52,736 bases of DNA. It comes from Amanita rubescens (Eukaryota > Basidiomycota > Agaricomycetes > Agaricales > Amanitaceae). The notes beneath the pieces were generated by a model, which saw only the letters and a program-made list of their open reading frames with translations, was not told the DNA's origin and ran no database searches. A program made the position numbers and the translations under genes. Positions within the stretch are counted from its first letter, which is position 1. Each line of letters opens with the position of its first letter. Location of the stretch: NCBI GenBank assembly GCA_015039365.1, contig WION01000366.1, positions 1 through 52,736 of the forward strand, written 5' to 3'. This document shows positions 23,534 to 33,281 of this stretch, in pieces.

Positions 23534-26256
23534 TCAACCTCCATTATTCATCTCCAACAATGCTTCGATGCTCTTGCCCAAATCACCCCCGTTCGCCTCC
23601 AACACCCACTCAATCACTTCCACGTCCGTTCCAGGGAATATCTGAATCAACGTATCCCGCGCAGCTGCCGCTGCATTCGCATGCGCGACGTCAATCTCTG
23701 CTTGCACACCCGAGAAATCAAGGCTTGGCGTGGGCGTACGCGAAATATGGGATGTATCGCCCGGGCTATCCCCAGCGGCCAAGGATTGGACTCGCGGCGG
23801 TAATAATGGTGATTGACTGTACATGTGATGATCTGGATACCCGTGAGGTGGAGGTGGATGACGAGGTGGATGGTATGGTGTAAACGGTTGTGATGGCCCC
23901 ATAGCTAACGGTTGATTTGTCATGGGGCCTTGCATTTGTCTGGGCGCTCGAGATGGAGTGTCATCGAGCGAGAACCCCGGAGAGAAAGGAGAACCGCTCG
24001 GAGATGGTGGTTGCGAATGCGAGGGGATTTTCCTGACTCGAGCCTTGTATGGTGTTTGTATCGGAGCACCATATGATGCTGCTGTGGAGCTTCCTGCCGG
24101 CGCAGGCGTCCTTGGCTCCTCCTGCGGATGTTGCCCTTCGGGTTGTTCACGGCCCAGCTCAAAAGGGACAAAGGGTCCAGGAGGATTGGAAAGCTTGTTC
24201 TCTGCACTATCCAAGGCCTCACTGAGTATTCGGCCTATTGCGCTGAGTGGCTTTGATACAGCATCCCCCGTTTTCTGGAATAACCTCCGTGCATCTTCGC
24301 TGAAGTTCAGAGAAGACGTTGATGTAGACATAGCTAGTGGTTGCGCTGATTCTTCTCCTGCGTGTGGAGAGGGAGGAGGTTGCTGTTCGGTTTGAACGTA
24401 AGTTGGTGTTTGATTCTCATGCGCCACAATGGGAGACTGAGGCTCGGATCCTGGAAGAGCTTGAATCGCTGCTTCGACGTTCCTGCGGAAGGCGTCTGAG
24501 TGGTATCACTATGTGGAAAAAAAAAGCAGGTACATTTCAAACTCCTCCTTGGTTATATTGGACAATGATGTGTGATCCATCGTCTCAATAAATGAAATGG
24601 CACCTATCTAAGTCGAAGATAAGAATGACACCAGGCCTTGACCAGTGAGAGAATAACGTACCAGACTGGATAGGTAATAACCTGCTTCGCCTTGCAACTT
24701 TGCTGGGTTGCGGAATCTGTTGATGAACCTTGTGCCTGTCAGCAAAGAGTGGTGAAGTGTGCCAGTGTACTCACTCAACATTTGACAGAAAGTGCGGAGG
24801 ATTAGCCTTGAGTACGACAAATATCAGGATTGGCACAAAGGAGTCCGCTCCTTCATCCTTTTTCATATGCCGTATCAGACCTGAGCGAAGAATGGTATTG
24901 AGCGCGAGTCGGCGGGGAATGTGGAAATATCCAACCGAATATGACCTTGCAGCAATTCAGAATGCATATGAGTTTGTCGCGCGGTGCCTTATAATGGTTC
25001 ATCTTGAGCAGTTCTGTAACGCTCCAAGTAAGCCGTAAGTTGTTTGTTTATAGCGGATGGATCGCGCAGGGTACCTTGCTCGGCAAACCTGATGAACCCT
25101 TCACTTCCTTCTCCAACTGGAACATCCAGATGCATTTCTTCGACCCACCCAAATAAGTATATTCGTTGCGCCAATACGTGATCGCGTTCGAGGTCGTCTG
25201 GGTTGAAAGGACGCGGTGGAGAGGCTTGTGCGATTTGCGGTGTGAAAGTGCTTTCACGACGAAAGCGATTAGTCAATGGGACACAGAGGATAAAAGAGCA
25301 AACTGACAACTCATACAACCGATTCATGACCAATTTCTCCATGCCTTCCAGAGCATTTTCAAATTCCACCTCTGATGTATTTCTCCAAACCTCGCAGTTC
25401 CGCATGTGACCAGCTATGAACTATAGCTAATTTTCAGCACAGTGGACGCGGTTATGACTAATCCTACTTGCATTTAAGAAGTCACCGATGATCTTCCCTT
25501 GATCTACAACAGCGATCGCGCGTTTCGCAAAGTTGCTGAGAAACCTGGATCGTATCTATCATGAGCCACTGCTTGGCGGGGATGAGACATGCATACTCAC
25601 GACCGGAGGTACTTGGACACAGGCTCTGCGCTTCTAGATTTCATTTGATCTAGAAACTTTTGAAAGTCAAACTGAATTTCGACTTCTGGTTCGCCTTCGC
25701 TGGGTGAAGGTGGAGGTAGAGGAGGATGTGGCTCGTCATTGCCACCGTCGGATTCTTCGCTTGCATTTTCGCTTTGTGCCGTAACTACGGTGGATAGATT
25801 ACTTGGCGATATAGCAGGGTGTGTTGCATCCATAGATGAAGGTCTAGACCGAGTCAAATTCGGAAGGGAAAAGGTCTTGGCTAGGGAGGCAAGTGATGGG
25901 AAGGGGGACAGAGATCTTGACGGTGGCAAAATTGATATGGGTGATGCGGCGTTTGAAGGGGCATCTTCGGTGGACGGGTGAGTAGCTGGGGATGGTGGTG
26001 GGTGTCCCTCTGCAGTCTGCCAAGCTGCTCGAGCAGCTTGTTCTTCCGGACTCGCTAGGGGGTCAAATTCACTGAGTACCTCGTTTGCAGGATGAGATTG
26101 TTCCAAGTTGATACCATCTGAGGGGCCAAAGACATTTGGTGCGATTGAGTGGTCCAGAAGTGCAGGATCTGGTGTACGAAGGTGGTCGTGAGGTGGAGGA
26201 GTTGGTGGTTTAGAGAATTGGTCGTTCCAAGGGTTCAAATCGTGAGTGGACGTCAT
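23534..26256 (-). CDS. VPS9: Vps9-type Rab5/Vps21 guanine nucleotide exchange factor
   Basis: Activates endosomal Rab5-type GTPases. The N-terminal disordered exon (MTSTHDLNPWNDQF..., ends QKFLDQMKSRSAEPVSKYLRS) splices to a helical bundle (FLSNFAKRAIAVVDQGKIIGDFLN, then MEKLVMNRLYEL). The VPS9 domain follows: RERDHVLAQ-like LERDHVLAQRIYLFGWVEEMHLDV, ELLKMNHYKAPRDKLICILN, and DEGADSFVPILIFVVLKANPPHFLSNVE with FINRFRNPAKLQGEAGYYLSSL. A Pro/Ser-rich linker leads to a C-terminal CUE domain (ARDTLIQIFPGTDVEVIEWVLEANGGDLGKSIEALLEM) that would bind ubiquitin. The domain order matches the family. There are at least six short introns. The start is set by the first Met and the 98-bp divergent spacer. 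Confidence 0.92.
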
Positions 26257-26354
26257 GTACTATAAAGTATAGTTGCAGAATAGGCAGTTTTGTTGTTGTT
26301 CTTTATTGTGTAGTTCCCAGCATCTCTCTCTTCTTCCCAGCAATCTTTTCAACT
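26257..26354. promoter_or_regulatory. Bidirectional promoter of VPS9 and the 26355 gene
   Basis: 98 bp between divergent ATGs. It holds a pyrimidine run (tctctctcttcttcccag) just before the plus-strand ATG, an initiator-like context common in fungal promoters. A weak TATA-like ctataaagta lies beside the VPS9 start. Confidence 0.45.
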
Positions 26355-27248
26355 ATGGGTCGCGCTCTTTTCTCCCAAAATTACATTACAGCACCTACTT
26401 CCCAACCCGGTGACCCAGATGTTCGCACTTACGATACATGGAGCAAGTCTAATCCTTTTGATCCGGACTCGGATGACTTCTTCGTTGACGCCGTTTATGA
26501 AGCCTTTGTTGATCACGCAGAGTACGAGCGCCAGCGAGAACAACGACTTCGCGAGGAAGACGAGGAAAATCGTGCATCTATTGTGATGCAGATCGACTCG
26601 GACAGCGGCGTATCCCTCAGTTCAGGCAGCCCCGTCCTCAGCTCCCGCGGTAGTCCTATGGCTGTCGGTGCTGATGATCCAGCCGTCATCTTGGCAGATG
26701 CGGGCTATGCATCTCCCTCCGAGTGGGATAGGTCGTCTAGCACTACCTCCGGCTATGAAGGTTGGCGTATGGGCGCGACTGGATACATTCCTCCCCTGTC
26801 CATGGAGGACGAGATAGTGCCGATTCGTTCAGATCGGCCAACTGCGCGCAATAATCGTCTTCCATTGACGCAGGACCAGCTCCCAAACATGTCGAGTCGT
26901 CGGACCGTTACCATCACACCAATCGACGTTACCCCTATTGAGCGGCGTCCTTCCGTCCCTCGTTCCCCGTCTCCAGCCCCGCTTCAAACCCCTCCTCGTC
27001 TCCGTGAAAATGTCCAACTTCCTGACCTGGCCACTCCTTCCCCTGCTCCCACCGTGACACCCCACATTTACAGATGGCACATTCCTTCCACTCCTGCAGC
27101 ACCGTGGACGAGCTCCACTCCCCATTCAGCTACCCCCGTTACCCAGGCAGGCTCTCCAAGCCCTCTTCCCAACTCAAGCGCTCGCGTTTCCCACTCTCGC
27201 ATCACCTTGGCTCCGTTCCATATGCGCATGCAAAGCGCAGTCATCTAA
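26355..27248 (+). CDS. Uncharacterised intronless Ser/Pro-rich protein
   Basis: 297 aa in a single exon; I do not recognise a family. The N-terminus is acidic and likely structured (DVRTYDTWSKSNPFDPDSDDFFVDAVYEAFVDHAEYERQREQRLREEDEEN), with a predicted charged helix at about residues 45-80. From about residue 85 it is disordered and rich in Ser, Pro and Thr, with several S/T-P sites (SRRTVTITPIDVTPIERR, PRSPSPAP). Codon use and length argue for a real gene. There is no signal peptide or membrane segment. It is transcribed divergently from VPS9. Confidence 0.65.
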   Translation: MGRALFSQNYITAPTSQPGDPDVRTYDTWSKSNPFDPDSDDFFVDAVYEAFVDHAEYERQREQRLREEDEENRASIVMQIDSDSGVSLSSGSPVLSSRGSPMAVGADDPAVILADAGYASPSEWDRSSSTTSGYEGWRMGATGYIPPLSMEDEIVPIRSDRPTARNNRLPLTQDQLPNMSSRRTVTITPIDVTPIERRPSVPRSPSPAPLQTPPRLRENVQLPDLATPSPAPTVTPHIYRWHIPSTPAAPWTSSTPHSATPVTQAGSPSPLPNSSARVSHSRITLAPFHMRMQSAVI

Positions 27249-27962
27249 AATGACTTTGGTCAAAAAAAAAAAAGGCATGAACATTGATTGTTCGTACCAC
27301 TAGAAGGGTTCATACGTGCGGCATTTGTCACCCGTTCCCTCATTTCGTATACCTATATTCCCTGTCGCGCTTTTTTACCCGATGCCTGATTTATGGTAAT
27401 CTATGCTATTGCTATGTTCCCGTGCACTACTCAGCGCAACCACGCTCATTTCAGTGCTTACATCTTTACACTACCGATGTATATTGCTTTCATGCGCTAC
27501 ACCTGCCGCTGTGTATTAGTGTACACCTCTAAAATTCGGATCACGACCGCTATACGCTACACCAACAGTACCTGCTGCGCGCGAACACAACCCACGATGA
27601 TCTTCATCCTCCTGGACTGCCTGCCACAAATCATATAAAAAACAGTAAAGAATGGACTTGCCACACTTCAACACAGGAATGGCTATTTGAATCATCCGAG
27701 TCACAGAACAATTTGCGAATAGGGCCGTCATCTTCTTGTGCTTGATTTTCAAGATCATCTCGACAGGCCTTGCTCTTCGCCCGAATAGAAACATACCGGG
27801 CAGTGCCGATGGGACCCTTGTTCTCCGTGTAGCGGGATGTAGAGTCTTGGGGTCACGTAATTTCTTCGCAAGGCCAAAATTGATGATCTAATAGGATGTG
27901 CGGAACAATTCTAGATTCGTTCACATTTGTGTCCCGCCGTACAGGTTGGAGTTACATTTAAG
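27249..27962. other. Intergenic, 3' flank with A-run
   Basis: 714 bp. A 12-A run follows the stop at 27262-27273. The rest is AT-leaning with no supported gene. One copy of a 15-bp direct repeat lies at 27930-27944. Confidence 0.4.
27930..27944. repeat. Direct repeat flanking BTB gene 1, copy 1
   Basis: tgtcccgccgtacag. It matches 28967-28981 (tgtcccgccgcacag) with one mismatch; the two copies bracket the BTB gene. Confidence 0.45.
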
Positions 27963-28898
27963 TTATGCATTACATTTAATATCCAGCGGAACCTGTAATC
28001 TCAATTCAGGACAGTGTCTACATGGTTGGCAGCATTTACAAACCTTCGACAATGCCTCGTCAATTGCCACCTCCAATGATTCTAGAATCGTATATAAATC
28101 GGAACGCCGCTCAGCCTGATACTTCCGGAGAAATGTGTTTTTCGTAGTTTCGTCAAGCAGCACTTTACTTTGAGGGCATCCTGTCGTGGCTAAATTGGAG
28201 CGGAGGAGGGACACTGCAAAAGAGGTAGCCCCTGGAAGTTTCGATTCTTTGTGATTGTGAAAGGCTTGAAAACCTCGGAAGTTTGTGTCGTTGTATTTGG
28301 TCAGAGCACGATCCACTGCGTCGTGACAAGCGAACCGCCAACGAAGCAATTTGTGGTATTTTCCTGCGCTTAACGATTCCAGCTCTTGATACCAGCGGAA
28401 ATCGCGCAGAGGTATTCCAAGCGTTGAGTATGCAGCCACCTTCATTATATCCTCCCATCCAAGGGAGACAGCGATAGCGAAGCCTTGAAGTGGATCATCC
28501 TCAATTAAATAAGACTTCCTGACGACCTCCTTTATCTTCTTATCGATTTCGCCCATGTCATATTTATTAGCCGCTTTTGCGACCTCGATGCAGGCATCGA
28601 CGTCGCATGGCTGTTCTAATGGATAGATAAAGAGGAGAAGGTTGTATAGCGTTGTGCTATGCTCCTCGACTTGGATAATTGGCTTCCCGTCATCCGTTGT
28701 CCCGGCTGGTCCCTCCCATGACGAGAACATGGCGTCAAAAACTGGTGAAACATAACTGAGAAAGTCCTTCAAGACGTGAAAGCATTTGAAGTCCTTTGAG
28801 CGTAGAACAACATCGGATTTTGTGGCAGAGGAATCGAATGGTTTAGGGGCATCAGTGATACCTGCCCATGAGCTCGGTGAAGGGGGGGCAACGCTCAT
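27963..28898 (-). CDS. BTB/POZ domain protein 1
   Basis: Agaricomycete BTB protein; the general BTB role is protein dimerisation or Cullin-3 adaptor, but the partner here is unknown. The BTB domain begins PKPFDSSATKSDVVLRSKDFKCFHVLKDFLSYVSPVFDAMFS, then KPIIQVEEHSTTLYNLLLFIYP and ANKYDMGEIDKKIKEVV. A helical family-specific half follows (PLQGFAIAVSLGWEDIMKVAAYSTLGIPL, LLRWRFACHDAVDRAL). Near the end, LSK is followed by a likely 51-nt GT...AG intron (gtttgt...cag), so the spliced C-terminus would be SKVPLDIKCNA. The intron is in frame, so an unspliced reading also stays open. There is no nuclear or signal sequence. Confidence 0.83.
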   Translation of the reverse strand: MSVAPPSPSSWAGITDAPKPFDSSATKSDVVLRSKDFKCFHVLKDFLSYVSPVFDAMFSSWEGPAGTTDDGKPIIQVEEHSTTLYNLLLFIYPLEQPCDVDACIEVAKAANKYDMGEIDKKIKEVVRKSYLIEDDPLQGFAIAVSLGWEDIMKVAAYSTLGIPLRDFRWYQELESLSAGKYHKLLRWRFACHDAVDRALTKYNDTNFRGFQAFHNHKESKLPGATSFAVSLLRSNLATTGCPQSKVLLDETTKNTFLRKYQAERRSDLYTILESLEVAIDEALSKVCKCCQPCRHCPELRLQVPLDIKCNA

Positions 28899-29895
28899 TC
28901 TTTCATGGGATGGTCCAAGACACCGGGATGTTATAGCGACTCTGAGTCTCAGACATTTCTTTCACGTGTCCCGCCGCACAGATTCGATGTAACTTGTGTG
29001 TGGCATGGAGGGCACAGGCTGGCTTCCAATTGAATTACTACAGCTGCACCACTTTTTTGTACTAGTAACCAAGTGCGTGATGGTCTTGAAACGAAAGATA
29101 GAATTGCTGTACATCATATAATTTTTGCTACACTGCTACTCCACGAAAATTACAATTCAAGGCGTTGCGTCAGCAGCGTCACACTTGTGGCATGAGTTCT
29201 TCGAGAGGCGAGCTGGGTCGGTCTTGAAATTCGTCTCCTTTACTTGGACAAATTTGGGTTAGGGAAAACCTGGTGTATCAATAGTGAGGTTGCTCAGTTT
29301 GGTCCGGCAGTACTATCACATAAGTCCAGATAGGGTTGTTTAGACACACGTCGATCTCGCGTGTGTAGGTTGGCCACGACGGCTACATCGTTCGAGCCAA
29401 GAAGAAAGTATATGCCGGTGTCCCGTGCCGTAACACTCGAGGGGTAGACGAGACAAGGACGTGGAAGATGCCGAGATATGAGACCAGGGTGTAACGATTG
29501 AGGGCATCTTGAGGTCCAGAAAGAGATGAAGCAAAGGACGGCATCTCCAAGTCTATGGGCACTACGTGCGCTATGAGTTCTTCTAGAGGTCAGGATGACA
29601 ATTGGGTCTGTTAGCTGCGTGAGGCGCTCGTCCCCTGAGGTGTAGCGCGCACACCACGATTAAGTTACACAACTACAGCACCTTCTTCAGCCTCTGCGGT
29701 ACAGTTTTTTTTAGGCAGAATATCCAGGACGGAAGAGCAAGCAAACGTTCGGATTTGGAGTTTCAAAAAGGAGATATCCATTTTTCTCACGGGAGCGCAC
29801 TGTGCGCCAGCAAATCACTAGTGCCATGTAAGAAGAAATCTATCTAGCCTGCGATTCTATTGGAACCCCACTCCCGCTCGCCGTCATGCGTCGCG
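28899..29895. other. Intergenic between BTB genes 1 and 2
   Basis: About 1 kb with no credited gene. It holds the BTB 1 upstream region and a CACGTG at 28963-28968. It also has two loosely similar segments sharing gagttcttc-agagg (near 29192 and 29575), which may be traces of an old duplication. Confidence 0.35.
28967..28981. repeat. Direct repeat flanking BTB gene 1, copy 2
   Basis: tgtcccgccgcacag, partner of 27930-27944, about 70 bp upstream of the BTB 1 start. Confidence 0.45.
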
Positions 29896-30841
29896 TCACA
29901 TCTTAATCCGTCTTACACGGGATGGGGTGATGTTAACGTTATTGCCATTGCCAATACCAAGAACCTATAAATCCCAAGTCAACACATAGTCTGCAAGGTC
30001 CTTGGTCAACGTTACGAACACTTAACGATGCCTCGTCAATATTCTCTGCCAATATCTGCAAATTTTGTGAATACGAATTCTTTTGCATATGCATGAGAGC
30101 CCCTTTGATAGTGTCGTCGATCAGAACACTACTTCGAGGGCACCCAGTGGTTTTCAGTGCCTGTCGGAGCGAGGTCCTAACTGAATGTAGTGCTGAATAA
30201 TCTATTCCGGATACGTGATCGAGGCGACGATCCACTGCGTCGCAGCATCTGAAACGCCATTGAAGCAGTTTATGGTAGTGGGCCGCGCTCAGGAGTTCCA
30301 TCTCTTGACACCAGCCAAGATCACGCAGAGGTACTTCCAGCGTGGCATACACAGCAGTCTTCGTCACGTCCTCCCACTCCAGATATACGGCTATGGCAAA
30401 CACCCGAAGGGGTTCCTTGCTCGGTATCCCGGATACTGTGATGAGCTCCCTTATCTTCTTATCGACGTCCTCCATTTCATATTTTCTGGCTACTTTCGCC
30501 ATTTCGAAACATATATCGAGGGTGGGAGATGGTTTTTGATTGTAAGGATAGATGAGGAGGAGAAGGTTATATAGCGTCGTGCTGTGCACCTCGAATGGGA
30601 TAATTGGCATTTTCATGCCTTTCTCGTCACCTCCCTGTCCTTTCTGCGGCGAGAACTTGGTGTCAAAGACTGGGGAGGCTAGACAGAGAAGGCTTTTCAG
30701 GACATAGAACCTCTTGAAGTCCTGTGAGCATATGATAACGTCTGCTCTTTTCGCAGAGGAATCGAATGGTTTTGGGGCGTCGGTGATATTGCCAGTGGCT
30801 ATACCCTCAACGTCAACAATAGATGAAGAGAGGTCGCTCAT
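29896..30841 (-). CDS. BTB/POZ domain protein 2
   Basis: Paralogue of BTB 1 on the same strand. The start MSDLSSSIVDVEGIATGNITDAPKPFDSSAKRADVIICSQDFKRFYVLKSLLCLASPVFDTKFS is followed by MPIIPFEVHSTTLYNLLLLIYPYNQKPS, ARKYEMEDVDKKIRELI and FAIAVYLEWEDVTKTAVYATLEVPLRDLGWCQEMELLSAAHYHKLLQWRFRCCDAVDRRLD. Unspliced, it stops at 29939. Removing a GT...AG intron after the Ser of ASLS gives ...SLSVLGIGNGNNVNITPSRVRRIKM and a stop at 29896, matching the terminal-exon pattern of the other copies. I favour the spliced form with moderate confidence. Confidence 0.8.
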
Positions 30842-31094
30842 CTTTCTTTGTTGGAAGTCAATTCAGGAGTGGACGTTTATATCTGGTCTCGGGAGGCAGG
30901 CTTCTCAACACGTCCAGAATAACTGCGCTGCCTCTTTTCTCGAACAGTCGAAGGACAGTCGCGCCGAACTGATTCATATCGCTCAAAACTAATTAATGTA
31001 CACAGATTACAATCAAAACGGGATGAATAGAAGCTACAACACTAAGCGAGGCTACAAACAATATGACAAGAAAACGCGATGCAAGGAAGCTTTA
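30842..31094. other. Intergenic between BTB genes 2 and 3
   Basis: Short gap. It contains gatataaac on the minus strand near 30873, a weak TATA-like site for BTB 2. Nothing else is seen. Confidence 0.35.
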
Positions 31095-32129
31095 CTATTG
31101 AGACTTCTTCGGCGGGGGTATTACCCACATATCATTGATCTTGAGAGGGACCTAGATTCCGAGTCAGGCGGTGATAATTTGGTAATACATCCTTTGACGA
31201 ACCATCGACAGGACCTCCTCTATTTCAGCCTCCGCCGATCCACGACTTTTAATTACTCCCGGATAAACCTTACGGGCATGCTCTGCGAGAGCCCGAGATA
31301 CAACGCCGGTATCTGTTGCTATTTGAAAACACTTCTTCGCTTCTCGTTTCCCCTGAGAAAGAGGCGCGAAAAAGTTCCAAATGGTAGGTGGACTCGTTCG
31401 GGAGTCCCATTCCGCAAACAACATCTCCACGGCATCCCGACAGTCAAACAGCCACTGTACCAGATCGTTATACTCCACGCTGGTTAGAAGGTGCAGTTCG
31501 TCGCACCCCCCAAGGTTCCGTATCGGGATCTTCAACATATTGTGAGCCGCCTCCTTCATCAGTTCCACCCAACCAAAGCGATGTGCGACCGCAAAAATAC
31601 GAAACGGCTCTTTCGTGAGAGCATCCATACTATGCGCAGCTTTCATCAACTTCTCCTCGACCTCCTCCATTCCATACTTCTTCGCAGCCTTGCCAACGTT
31701 TAAGAGCACCTCAATCGTGCAATGCGGTTCCGTCGAATACGGGTAAATCAACAAGAGAAGGTTGTACAGTGTTATGTTGTCCTCCTCTAGCTGAAATATC
31801 GGCAACCCATTATTCCCATCATTGCGATTCTTAGCCTTTCCGTTGAGGGGGCGCATTTTGTCCAAAACCGAGGAAGAGAAGCGGATAGAACCTGCCCTCT
31901 TTAGCGGAATGATTGGGAAGCCATTCTTTGGGTCCTTGTCGCCCTTGTTTTTTCTTTCATAGGGAGGCTCTGATAATTTTTCGTTAAGAACTGGAGAACC
32001 CCAACGGAGAAAGCTCTTCTGAACAAAGAAGTCTACTTTGTCCGAGGAGCGGAGGATTATATCGGCCTCAGCGGACGAATCAAAAGGTTTGTTGGCGCTG
32101 ATGAAGTTGTCGTTTAGCATGGGGTTCAA
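31095..32129 (-). CDS. BTB/POZ domain protein 3, with internal duplication
   Basis: The start MNPMLNDNFISANKPFDSSAEADIILRSSDKVDFFVQKSFLRWGSPVLNEKL is followed by an expanded region. A segment like SPVLNEKLS...NGFPIIPL recurs as SSVLDKMRPL...NGLPIFQLEE about 40 residues later, before ITLYNLLLLIYPY. Then come AAKKYGMEEVEEKLMKA and FAVAHRFGWVELMKEAAHNMLKIPIRNLGGCDELHLLTSVEYNDLVQWLF. A terminal intron begins after LSM (gttcgt...ctag); the last exon reads VPLKINDMWVIPPPKKSQ and stops at 31095. The unspliced stop would be 31164. The duplication lengthens the BTB loop between strand and helix and may alter the fold. Confidence 0.8.
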
Positions 32130-32467
32130 GCAGGGAAGCTTCGCGCTAGGTTTACTGCATTTAAGCCGGGACGAAATTTCCTGGTTTCAGTACTTCAGTA
32201 CTAGTGTTTCCCACTGCGGAGCCCTGCACACGTGTATGTATGTGTACTCAATGGGATGTACCGCACGAACTCAGCTAACGGACTGAATCCGCTTCATGAA
32301 CTCATCGATACGACAAACGCGGGATCTCAATATGATTCCATATCGTCATACAAGATGCGTGGAACCTAGCTTAAGCTTGTTGTGCCGTTGTATCAATTAT
32401 TGAGCAGTTCGCAAATGACCAACTTCAGATATCTTGCAACTGGACTTGAGCAGTGGCAGTTTTTTTT

Positions 32468-32880
32468 TTAACTTGTAAACGCGATTGAAGGAATCTTTAT
32501 AAAAAAACTCCAGTCTTGCCAAGCGCATAAGGGCAAGTGAAAAAAATAAACCTTGGACACAACTTCGTCAGAGTCGATTGAATATGTCATGAACTGTCGC
32601 CGCGGCCTTGAGGAGATCCTCGAGGGCAGTCCGACATCTTCGAGCGCTGCGCATTGATCCTCGCTGGTACTGTTCGACCTTATCCACATTGTAGGGACAT
32701 CGAGGCGCGTGCCGCAGTGCTATCCTGCGGAACTGCGTTTATGGCCAGGTCTCTTCTCTCCCTATCCGCAGCTACTGCGAAAATGCCATCAAAACTCTGA
32801 ATACGGAGCTTAGAAGAAGTTTATCACGAAAAAATTGATAGCATCCGATGTGCGTAGAGATATCACTGCGGCAAGGCTAT
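32468..32880 (-). pseudogene. Relic of a BTB/POZ gene
   Basis: On the minus strand near 32870-32810, SLRTSDAINFFVINFF then a stop matches the BTB start (ILRSSDSVDFFVI). Further on, in another frame, SFDGIFAVAADREKRDLAINAVPQDSTAARA resembles the SPVF...GLPII..ESS stretch. At 32560-32468, DSDEVVSKV is followed by a GT...AG intron and IPSIAFTS-stop, matching the family's terminal exon. The middle of the gene is missing and stops interrupt it, so this is a decayed copy between BTB genes 3 and 4. Confidence 0.62.
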
Positions 32881-33281
32881 AACCAATCGGAATGTCGGCT
32901 TTTGCCGCTCTATGCTTTGGGCTGCTTCTCTTGTAAATATGAAGAGTAATTTCAATTCCAATACTTGGACCATGGTCACTTGATCTACTATTAAACAGAT
33001 AATGACACTGATACTGTTGCTCCCTGGTTTTCAAGTGGGTGTTTAATCAGAACTGTAGCTGGATTTTCTAGCAAGCTTTGGATTTGGAATGATATCAGTC
33101 CGAGGCAGAATCGCCGTTGAGTTTGATGTGCTAGTAAGAGCATGTTGGGTTGACTCGCCGCTGCGTTATAATAATACACATAGGTCATTCGGGGACACCA
33201 CTGGGCAAGTGGAAAGCTTTAGTTACCCAGGAAGACAGAATTCGGAGAATAATTACAACATAATACATTCGAGAAAGACAT

